DNA of 64,000 nucleotides from positions 871,280-935,279 of the forward strand of contig NZ_SSHH01000001.1 in NCBI RefSeq assembly GCF_004965515.1. The letters run 5' to 3'. The translations under genes were made by a program, and so were the position numbers. Below the pieces are notes generated by a model. That model did not search any database. It was not told where the DNA came from and was given only the letters and a program-made list of their open reading frames with translations. Positions 57,123-64,000 of this stretch are shown piece after piece. Numbering within the stretch: position 1 is the first letter of the stretch; each line of letters begins with the position of its first letter. The DNA is from Alteraurantiacibacter aquimixticola. Lineage in GTDB: Bacteria; Pseudomonadota; Alphaproteobacteria; Sphingomonadales; Sphingomonadaceae.

Positions 57123-60100
57123 GTTTCGCCACCTGGTCGATCCGCAATCCGATCCCGCCGATCCTGCTGTTCATTCTGCTGGCGGTGGCCGGAATTCGCG
57201 GTTTCATGGGCCTGCAGATCCAGGACCTTCCCGACCTTGCCTTGCCCACCGTGTCGGTGACCGCGGTTCTACCCGGGGCGGCGCCTGCCCAACTCGAAAC
57301 CGAGGTCGCCCGGCCACTGGAGGACGCGCTGGCCTCGCTGGACGGCCTCAAGCACACCAACACGACGATCACCGATGGCACGGTGCAGATCCAGGCGAGT
57401 TTCGATCTCGACAAGCTGCTTTCCGATGCGCTGATAGAGACCAAGGATGCGGTCGATTCCGCCCGTTCTGACCTGCCCTCCGACCTGCTCCAGCCCAATG
57501 TGACCGCCAACAATTTCGGCACCGGCACCGCGCTTGCCTATGCAATCTCCTCCAGCCGGATGGATGAGGCGGAACTCTCCTGGTTTGTCGACGATACGCT
57601 GACTCGCACGGTGCGCACGGTGCCGGGCGTCGGGCGCGTCAACCGCGTTGGCGGCATCGAGCGCGAGGTTGCGGTGACCATCGATCCCACGCGCCTTGCC
57701 GCAGTGGGGGCGACGGTCGGTGACGTGTCGCGGGCCTTGCGCGAGATGCAGCAGCAATCGTCGGGCGGGCGGGCGCAGTTGAGCGGCGCGGAACAATCGG
57801 TCCGTACCGTTTCGCTGATGGCCGAGGCGAGCGAACTGGCAAGACTGCCGGTCATCCTCTCCAACGGGCAACAGCTTCGCCTGGAGCAGCTGGCGATCAT
57901 TGAGGACGGCGCTGCCGATCGCACGCAACTGGCCTTGCTGGATGGCAAGCCGGTGGTCGCCTTCGAGGTGATCCGTGCCAAGGGAACGGGCGAAGTCGCG
58001 GTGGCTGACGGGGTCTATGCGGCGCTTGATCGCCTGAAGGAACAATATCCCGATATCCAACTCACACCCGTGGGTGGCTCGGTCGACTACACGCTCGAAC
58101 AATATGACGGGTCGATGTCGATGCTCTACGAGGGCGCCTTGCTGTCGATCGTGGTCGTCTGGCTGTTCCTGCGCGACTGGCGCGCCACGGCGATTGCCGC
58201 CACCGCCCTGCCGCTTTCGATCCTGCCGACCTTTGCCGCCATGGCGTGGTTCGGCTTCTCGCTCAACACGCTGACACTGCTGGCGCTGACGGTGGTGGTC
58301 GGCATCCTGGTCGACGATGCGATTGTCGAGGTGGAGAATATCGAACGGCACCGCAGGCAGGGAAAATCGGTCATGCAGGCGACCGAAGAGGCGGTGGAGG
58401 AAATCGCCAAGGCGGTGATCGCAACCACCCTGACGCTTGTCGCCGTATTCCTGCCCACCGCCATGATGGGTGGCATTCCCGGCCTGATCTTTCGATCGTT
58501 CGGCTGGACTGCCGTTATCGCGGTGGTGATGTCGCTGCTCGTGGCCCGGCTGCTTACGCCGATGCTCGCCGCCCATTTCCTCAAGGGCGATGCGGCACAT
58601 GCCAGCGAAAGCGACCGTGTGATGCGGCCCTATATCGGCGCGGTGCAATGGTGCCTCTCCCATCGCCGCATCACGATGTTCGTGACCACTGCGTTCCTGG
58701 GCGCTTCGCTGGCCTTGCTTCCGCTGATCCCGACAGGCTTCCTGCCGCCCGACGACCGCAGTTCCACGCGGCTTTCCTTCGAATTGCCGCCGGGAAGCCC
58801 GCTTGCGGCGACGACTGGGGTCGCGGAGGAAGTGCGCGCGGCGATCAGCGAGGTCGAAGGCGTGGAGCATGTCTTCGTTGCCGTTGGCGCTGGCGGAGAT
58901 GATCAGGCCGGTGCCGTACGGCGCGCGTCGGTGACCGTCCTGCTTGCCCCGCGCGGCGAGCGGCCAAGAAAGACGGAGATCGAGGCGATGATGCGTGAGC
59001 GCCTCGCCTCCGTAGCCGGTGTGCGCTTCGCCATTGGCGAGGGGCTGGAGCGGCTCGAGCTCGTGCTGGCAAGCGACGATCCGCAGAGCCTGAAGGCGGT
59101 GTCGCGCGATATCGAACGCCAGATGCGCGGCATCGAAGGGCTGTCCAACATCAATTCCACCGCCAGCCTGGAACAGCCCGAAATCGTGATCCGGCCCGAC
59201 TTGCCGCGCGCGGCGGAACGCGGCGTGACGACGGACGAGATTGGCGAGGTCGTCCGGGTTGCTACTTCGGGGGATTTCGATGCCCAGGTTGCCCGCCTCA
59301 ACCTCGACAACCGGCAGCTCTACATCAGGGTGCGCCTGCCGGACGAGGCCCGCCGCAGCATCGAGACGTTCGAGAATTTGCGCGTATCCGGCCGCGAAGG
59401 GCTGGTGCCGCTTTCCAGCGTGGCGGAGCTATCGATGGGGAGCGGGCCGGCGCAGATCGATCGCTATGATCGGCAGCGCTTCATCCAGCTAACCGCCGAT
59501 CTCAACGGGATGCCGCAAGGGGAGGTGCTGGCGCAGGTCAATGCCTTGCCAGCCGTTGCGGACCTGCCGGCGGCGGTCTCGGTGATTGCAGGCGGGGGTG
59601 CGGAGATCGGGGAGGAGTTGGAATCCGGTTTCGCGACCGCGCTGGTGGGCGGGCTGCTGGCCATCTTCTGTGTGCTGATATTGCTGTTCAAGGACTTCAT
59701 GCAGCCGGTCACGATCCTGTCGGCGATCCCGCTTTCGATTGGCGGGGCATTCGTGGCGCTGGTGCTGATGGGCAGCTCGCTCAGCATGCCAACCATGATC
59801 GGCATGGTCATGTTGATGGGGATCGTCACCAAGAATTCGATCCTTCTGGTCGAACACGCCATTCTCGGCATCGCCGATCATGGCAGGACCCGCCATGACG
59901 CGCTTGTCCATGCCTGTCGTATGCGGGCGCGCCCGATCGTGATGACAACCGTGGCAATGATCGCCGGAATGGCGCCGATAGCGCTCGGCTATGGCGCCGA
60001 TGCCAGCTTCCGGCAGCCGATGGCGCTGGCCGTGATTGGCGGACTGCTGACTTCGACCGCGTTGAGCCTTCTGGTCGTGCCCGTTGTCTTCACGCTGGTG

Positions 60101-60175
60101 GACGACGTCGAACAGCGCCTCAGGCGCATATTCGCGCGGCGGCAGGCACCGGGACCGGTTCGTTTGGCTGGGTAG
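57119..60175 (+). CDS. RND efflux transporter, inner-membrane pump
   Basis: The 1018-residue AcrB-type pump has twelve membrane segments. TM4 carries the proton-relay aspartates in VVVGILVDDAIVEVENIER. The second half mirrors the first, with MGIVTKNSILLVEHA. The N-terminus SIRNPIPPILLFILLAVAGI is typical. Substrates may be drugs, solvents or metals; HME metal-binding residues are not evident. It is the last gene of the mipA-nodT-MFP-RND operon and converges with the ABC genes. Confidence 0.94.
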   Translation: MSFATWSIRNPIPPILLFILLAVAGIRGFMGLQIQDLPDLALPTVSVTAVLPGAAPAQLETEVARPLEDALASLDGLKHTNTTITDGTVQIQASFDLDKLLSDALIETKDAVDSARSDLPSDLLQPNVTANNFGTGTALAYAISSSRMDEAELSWFVDDTLTRTVRTVPGVGRVNRVGGIEREVAVTIDPTRLAAVGATVGDVSRALREMQQQSSGGRAQLSGAEQSVRTVSLMAEASELARLPVILSNGQQLRLEQLAIIEDGAADRTQLALLDGKPVVAFEVIRAKGTGEVAVADGVYAALDRLKEQYPDIQLTPVGGSVDYTLEQYDGSMSMLYEGALLSIVVVWLFLRDWRATAIAATALPLSILPTFAAMAWFGFSLNTLTLLALTVVVGILVDDAIVEVENIERHRRQGKSVMQATEEAVEEIAKAVIATTLTLVAVFLPTAMMGGIPGLIFRSFGWTAVIAVVMSLLVARLLTPMLAAHFLKGDAAHASESDRVMRPYIGAVQWCLSHRRITMFVTTAFLGASLALLPLIPTGFLPPDDRSSTRLSFELPPGSPLAATTGVAEEVRAAISEVEGVEHVFVAVGAGGDDQAGAVRRASVTVLLAPRGERPRKTEIEAMMRERLASVAGVRFAIGEGLERLELVLASDDPQSLKAVSRDIERQMRGIEGLSNINSTASLEQPEIVIRPDLPRAAERGVTTDEIGEVVRVATSGDFDAQVARLNLDNRQLYIRVRLPDEARRSIETFENLRVSGREGLVPLSSVAELSMGSGPAQIDRYDRQRFIQLTADLNGMPQGEVLAQVNALPAVADLPAAVSVIAGGGAEIGEELESGFATALVGGLLAIFCVLILLFKDFMQPVTILSAIPLSIGGAFVALVLMGSSLSMPTMIGMVMLMGIVTKNSILLVEHAILGIADHGRTRHDALVHACRMRARPIVMTTVAMIAGMAPIALGYGADASFRQPMALAVIGGLLTSTALSLLVVPVVFTLVDDVEQRLRRIFARRQAPGPVRLAG

Positions 60176-60232
60176 GGGAATCGGCCTCCCGCTCCCGAAA
60201 GCTTGAGGACAGCTTGGCGATGCATGCGACGC

Positions 60233-61483
60233 TCATCTCGACCAGAGTGGTGCCCGCGCGAAATCCTGTCGGCTGAATTCCTGTTCGTTGAAGATAAAGG
60301 GGTAGTAGAACTCGCGAAGCCGCCCGTGATAGTCCCGGATGCGATCCTGATAGGTTAGCTGCGCTCTCAGATCAGTTTCGGCGCGCCGATGCAGGGCATG
60401 CTGAAGCGCGACAGGCGGGAGCAGATAGCCGACCCTCCGTGTCCAGCGGTCTCGCGCCTCAAGTCCCTCGCGATAGGCGAGCGTCTCGTCCTCAACCGAC
60501 ACATCGCCGAGATGCTGGAAGGCATAATACCATTTCCAGTGGAACCCGCCTTCGATTGGCGGAGTGTCGCGCCATTCCTGATAGAGTTCTCCGAAGGCGG
60601 CCATGGTTTCCGGCTTGGGCTTGTCCCAGCCCGCATGGACCGTTTCGCGTTGCGCGAGGGTAAGCTCCACTCCCTGCCTGACGGGGATCGCGGCGTTGAT
60701 CCCGAGGTGGGCCAGCGCGGGAAGGACAAGCACGATCATGAACCAGCTGGCCGCCAGCACTCCGGCATTGGCCGCGCTGTTCCAGCGCAGCCTGCCGACC
60801 AGCAGCGAGGCCGCAGTCCAGAAGGTGAGGTAAAGTGCAGTCATTGCCGATACCGCAAGACTGTCGCCGATGCTGCTTCCTGCAATCGCAGCGCCGAACA
60901 GGAACGGCAGCACAATTACCGCCAATGCGAGCAAGTAGCGCAAGGTCACGCGGCGGATCCAAAACGTCCTCGTGTTCGATGCCAGCGATTGGAGCAGGTT
61001 CAGCCGGCCCGCTTCCCTCTCCGATGAGGCAAGGTCGTGCAGCAGGACGATCAGGACCAGCGGCGCGATATAGGTCAGCACGAAGGCCCAGTCGAACTTG
61101 CCGGGAAGAGCCAGTTCGGCGTTGTAGCGCTCATTGTTGTGGATCTGTGCCTCGAGCGCGAGTGCGTTCACGCGCAGCACATAGGGGGCCACGTCACGCT
61201 GGCCGAGTGCGGCGAAGGCCAGGTCCGATGGATCGTCCCATGTGGCGTGATAGGTGTAATAGGCGGCATAGCCGGGATCGCCGTCCAGTGTTACGAAATC
61301 GGCCACGGCGGAAATGTCGGCCTCCTGCTGGGGTTGGATACGCTCGATCACGTCGCGCTGGTGGGCAATCTCCGAAAGCCCGTTCCACACGCTCATGCTA
61401 CCCAACATCAAGAGCAGAAGAAGCGCAGGAGCAGCCACGCGCTGCCGCGCGAACAGGCGTAATTCGTGAAGCCAGAGCGCCAT
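60233..61483 (-). CDS. ABC-2 type permease with DUF3526-like region
   Basis: The 416-residue membrane protein has an N-terminal segment (about 16-34), a large extracytoplasmic region and a cluster of segments from about 135 to 265 (YIAPLVLIVLLHDLASSEREAGRLNLL is a family hallmark). A further extracytoplasmic region lies at the end. The frame is open by one codon upstream, but ATG 61483 overlaps the stop of the partner gene. It forms an exporter with the next permease and the ATPase. Confidence 0.86.
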   Translation of the reverse strand: MALWLHELRLFARQRVAAPALLLLLMLGSMSVWNGLSEIAHQRDVIERIQPQQEADISAVADFVTLDGDPGYAAYYTYHATWDDPSDLAFAALGQRDVAPYVLRVNALALEAQIHNNERYNAELALPGKFDWAFVLTYIAPLVLIVLLHDLASSEREAGRLNLLQSLASNTRTFWIRRVTLRYLLALAVIVLPFLFGAAIAGSSIGDSLAVSAMTALYLTFWTAASLLVGRLRWNSAANAGVLAASWFMIVLVLPALAHLGINAAIPVRQGVELTLAQRETVHAGWDKPKPETMAAFGELYQEWRDTPPIEGGFHWKWYYAFQHLGDVSVEDETLAYREGLEARDRWTRRVGYLLPPVALQHALHRRAETDLRAQLTYQDRIRDYHGRLREFYYPFIFNEQEFSRQDFARAPLWSR

Positions 61484-62928
61484 CAATGCGCTCCCAACAC
61501 GTAATTGCGTGCTTCGCGAAGGAACAGGCCGGCCACGAGTAGCCAGAAAAGCAAGATTAGCGCAGGCGCTGCGGCAGCCTGTAGCCGCTCGCCCGTGGTC
61601 GCGCCGCGATAGGTGAAGTCCGGCACCTCGTGCCAGTGTTCCGGGTCGATCCGTACGCGGCGGCCAGCGACGGGATCGCTGTTGCGCGTGCTGTCATCGG
61701 CGAACGTCACCGCCTCGGCCTGCAGTTGGTTCAGTTGCTGGACGATGGCGAAGCGATAGGCCTCCGCCTGCTCAAGGAACCGGCGGTGGCCATCCATCCC
61801 CGTTCCGGCCAGAGTAATCGACAGGCGGTTGAGCGCAATGGTGGGGCTGATCACGCCGAAGCTGGTGACGATGGCGGCATGGCGCTTCTCCTGCGCCGTC
61901 TCGCGTGCCGCATATTGATCGAACAGGCTGGAGGTCAGCGTCTCGCCTTCCATCGCCAGCAGGCCGTTATAATTGAACGGCAGGTCCTCGATCCGGTCGA
62001 CACCGTATTCCTGCAGCACCGATGTCTTGAACTCCTCGAAATGCGGGTCATCGGGATCATGGCTGTCGCCGATTTCCCTTAGTTCGCGCTGGATGGCGAT
62101 GTCGGTTTCCAGCTTGGTGGTGAGCGGATCGACGGACAAGGCCGCTTCGGGGGCCACGCGGGGAAGGAGGACGGTCGCCACCGCCCACATCGCAAGCAGC
62201 GCGATCAATGCTGCTCGCGGCGTGCTCGCAATGGCGGAAACGCCTGCAATGGCCGCCACCCAGACCGCCAGATAGGTCGCATATCCGAGGAGCAGGGATC
62301 CCGCCGCGACAGCTCCGGCCCCTTCGGCTGCCATCATCCAGAGTAGTGCCAGGCCGGCCGGGATGAGCATGAGCGCCGCAACGCCGCTCAGCGCGAGCGC
62401 CTTGCCGCCAAGGATCGCGCCGGGGCTGGCACCGGATGCGGTCAGCAGGCGCAATGTGCCTGCCTCTCGTTCGCGCGCAATCAGGCCAAAGCCGACAAAG
62501 ATCAGCACCAGAGGGGCCAATGCCTGCAACACGAAGGCCGGCGTCAGTTGGCCGAAGCGCGCCAGCAAGGATGATTGCCTCACATCGCCGAAATTCGCGC
62601 TGTTCTGCCGGTGCCCCTCGAGGAAGATCGTGCTGCCGGTGAAGGCGTCCACGCCCGGATCGAAAGCGGCGAGCGGCGGTAGCGGGCGGAACACGAAGTG
62701 GCCGTAATGGACCATGCGGTGCGGGTGCCGCGCAGGCTGTCCGTCGAACTCGCTATTCGCCTGCGCCTGGAAGCGCGCCCGCAAGTCGTCATTGGCATTG
62801 CGATGTGCGATGGACGTGATCGCAGCGATACCGGCGAGCACCAGCAGCAAGGCAATGGCGATCTGGGCGACACGGCTTCGCCGCATAAGCTGCCATTCAT
62901 TGCGCGCGACCAGTCGAAGACTACTCAT
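61483..62928 (-). CDS. ABC-2 type permease with DUF3526-like region
   Basis: The 481-residue permease has the same plan as its neighbour: one segment at 22-42, an extracytoplasmic region, a six-segment core with VLIFVGFGLIAREREAGTLRLL, then a second extracytoplasmic region and a last segment at about 450-470. The two permeases are homologous and translationally coupled, so they probably form a heterodimer. The substrate is unknown. Confidence 0.87.
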   Translation of the reverse strand: MSSLRLVARNEWQLMRRSRVAQIAIALLLVLAGIAAITSIAHRNANDDLRARFQAQANSEFDGQPARHPHRMVHYGHFVFRPLPPLAAFDPGVDAFTGSTIFLEGHRQNSANFGDVRQSSLLARFGQLTPAFVLQALAPLVLIFVGFGLIAREREAGTLRLLTASGASPGAILGGKALALSGVAALMLIPAGLALLWMMAAEGAGAVAAGSLLLGYATYLAVWVAAIAGVSAIASTPRAALIALLAMWAVATVLLPRVAPEAALSVDPLTTKLETDIAIQRELREIGDSHDPDDPHFEEFKTSVLQEYGVDRIEDLPFNYNGLLAMEGETLTSSLFDQYAARETAQEKRHAAIVTSFGVISPTIALNRLSITLAGTGMDGHRRFLEQAEAYRFAIVQQLNQLQAEAVTFADDSTRNSDPVAGRRVRIDPEHWHEVPDFTYRGATTGERLQAAAAPALILLFWLLVAGLFLREARNYVLGAH

Positions 62929-63656
62929 GCCGCAGCCGCTTCGCCATAGCGATGATGCAGGGCCATCACGTCAAGGTTGGGACCGGTGGCGACTTCCTCG
63001 ACGATCCGGCCTTTCGCAAGGAAGCCGATAAGATCGGCGCAGTCGGCGGCGCCGAGAAGGTCATGCGTGACCATCAGGATCGCCGTGCCGCGCGCCTTGA
63101 GCTGCCTAACTAGCGCATTGAAATCGGCCGTCGCGCGAGGATCGAGGCCGCTGGTCGGCTCATCCAGCAGCAGTACCGGCACATCGCGGAGCAAGGCCAT
63201 GGCGATGGCGACCTTCTGGCGCATTCCCTTCGAATAATCGGCAGTTCGCAGTCTCCTTGCATCAGCTTCCAGGCCTGCCGCATCCAGCGCCTCATCAATC
63301 GCGGCTCTCGATGGTCGCGCACCGCCCAGGGCGAGGAAATAGGCGATATTCTCATAGGCATCGAGTTGCTCGTAGAGCGCCACATTCTCAGGGAGGTAGC
63401 CGATCACCCGCCGCGCAGCTTCGGGGGCCTCGACCGGATCGATCCCCGCCACTTCCATCACGCCGCCTTCCGCCGGAAGCAGGCCGAGCAGTGCGGCAAT
63501 CGTAGTCGACTTGCCCGCGCCATTGCCGCCAAGGAGCGCATAGGCCTGGCCGGCTTCGACCGACAAGGAGAGGTTGCTCAGCACGGTCCGTCCGCTTCTT
63601 GAGAGGGAGAGACCGTCAATACGGATCGGCGCCTGCGAAGCGGAAGAATCACTCAT
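62925..63656 (-). CDS. ABC transporter ATP-binding protein
   Basis: The 243-residue ATPase has Walker A GGNGAGKST, the Q-loop near YLPENV, the signature YSKGMRQKVAIA, Walker B VLLLDEPTSGLDPRA and the switch histidine in VTHDL. It powers the two ABC-2 permeases downstream, to which it is coupled by a 4-nt overlap. The ATG at 63656 is preferred to the TTG at 63668. A TonB receptor gene is divergent from it. Confidence 0.94.
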   Translation of the reverse strand: MSDSSASQAPIRIDGLSLSRSGRTVLSNLSLSVEAGQAYALLGGNGAGKSTTIAALLGLLPAEGGVMEVAGIDPVEAPEAARRVIGYLPENVALYEQLDAYENIAYFLALGGARPSRAAIDEALDAAGLEADARRLRTADYSKGMRQKVAIAMALLRDVPVLLLDEPTSGLDPRATADFNALVRQLKARGTAILMVTHDLLGAADCADLIGFLAKGRIVEEVATGPNLDVMALHHRYGEAAAA

Positions 63657-63680
63657 ATCGCCGCTCAATCGCCCCGATCC

Positions 63681-63726
63681 GACGAAGAGTCAATGAGGTA
63701 ATATAACATCTCATTGACTCTTCGTC
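63681..63726. repeat. Perfect 17-bp inverted repeat between divergent genes
   Basis: GACGAAGAGTCAATGAG at 63681-63697 is exactly complementary to 63710-63726, with a 12-nt AT-rich centre. It lies 24 bp before the ABC ATPase gene and 69 bp before the TonB receptor gene. It may be an operator for both; no T-run follows on either strand. Confidence 0.85.
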
Positions 63727-63754
63727 TGACGCACCTCAAAGGCAGCAAGAATGA

Positions 63755-63760
63755 TATAAT
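63755..63760 (+). promoter_or_regulatory. Possible -10 box of the TonB receptor gene
   Basis: TATAAT is 34 bp before the start codon. No good -35 box is found at 16-18 bp spacing; TTGACT at 63714 is too far. Confidence 0.35.
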
Positions 63761-63794
63761 GTATCACGATTCGTTCATAGAAATGAGGGGGAAT

Positions 63795-64000
63795 ATGAAG
63801 TTTTCGCAGCGGATAGCGCTTGCCCTATCGACGTCGGGAATGGCTCTCATCGCCGCTCCGGCGGCGGCACAAGAAGATGGTGCAGACGACGAGATTATCG
63901 TCACCGCCCTGCGCGATGCGAGTGCCAGCATCACCGGATCGGACACGTCGCTGCAGGACTATCCTCAAAGCGTGCGGGTGATCGATTCCGAAACGCTCGA
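63795..64000 (+). CDS. TonB-dependent receptor, N-terminal fragment
   Basis: The first 68 codons are present and the gene continues beyond the window. The product starts with a signal peptide (MKFSQRIALALSTSG to APAAAQ, cleavage near residue 29), followed by an acidic linker and TonB-box-like DEIIVTALRDA. The next residues, LQDYPQSVRVIDSETL, match the plug start of siderophore-type receptors. AGGGGGAAT precedes the ATG. With the divergent ABC exporter it may form a metal or siderophore locus. Confidence 0.85.
   Translation, partial: MKFSQRIALALSTSGMALIAAPAAAQEDGADDEIIVTALRDASASITGSDTSLQDYPQSVRVIDSETL

Overview
The window is GC-rich and reads as a chromosomal segment of a nitrogen-fixing alphaproteobacterium. 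Sphingomonadales is the likeliest order. That rests on inference from the nif gene order, the NifA cysteine pattern typical of rhizobial-type proteins, and the TonB-receptor/PepSY and MipA/RND neighbourhoods; no rRNA or other taxonomic marker is present.

Region 1 (1-28691) is a near-complete molybdenum nitrogenase island. It starts with the tail of a SIR2-like gene and a terminator. Three NifA/sigma-54 control points follow, each with a TGT-N10-ACA activator site and a -24/-12 element: before nifB (372-486), before nifH (7086-7217) and before iscA-nifU (18315-18432). Operon A is nifB-fdxN-TPR-nifZ-nifZ2-two small unknowns-DegT-like protein-2Fe-2S protein-bolA-grx-FeSI ferredoxin. Operon B is nifHDKENX-DUF269-DUF683-fdxB-nifQ-truncated globin-Rieske. 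Operon C is iscA-nifUSV-cysE-nifW-fixABCX, followed by nifA. A receiver-like gene (6547-6984) and a TPR/unknown pair (17107-18208) lie on the minus strand between the operons. Together the genes make the Fe protein and MoFe protein, build FeMo-co (NifB, E, N, X, Q, V), supply Fe-S clusters and cysteine (NifU, NifS, IscA, CysE, BolA/Grx) and deliver electrons (FixABCX, ferredoxins). I see no nifT, nifM, nifL or draT/draG.

Region 2 (28692-40112) is a ~10 kb block bracketed by two direct copies of a ~0.5 kb non-coding repeat that contains AT-rich 18-bp subrepeats in both orientations. Inside are a ku gene with an internal stop, a large catalase, a bacteriophytochrome with its heme oxygenase, and a three-gene molybdenum hydroxylase whose FAD subunit has an internal stop. 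This looks like accessory DNA.

Region 3 (40349-48291) holds an iron-uptake operon (TonB siderophore receptor, esterase, two small membrane proteins, PepSY membrane protein) behind a Fur-like site, then a lipoprotein, a TauE/SafE transporter and a Pal-like lipoprotein on the other strand.

Region 4 (48297-64000) has a KdpE/KdpD-like pair without kdp pump genes, a decayed IS3-family insertion, a second two-component system, a MipA-NodT-MFP-RND efflux operon, an ABC-2 export operon, and the start of another TonB receptor that runs off the end.
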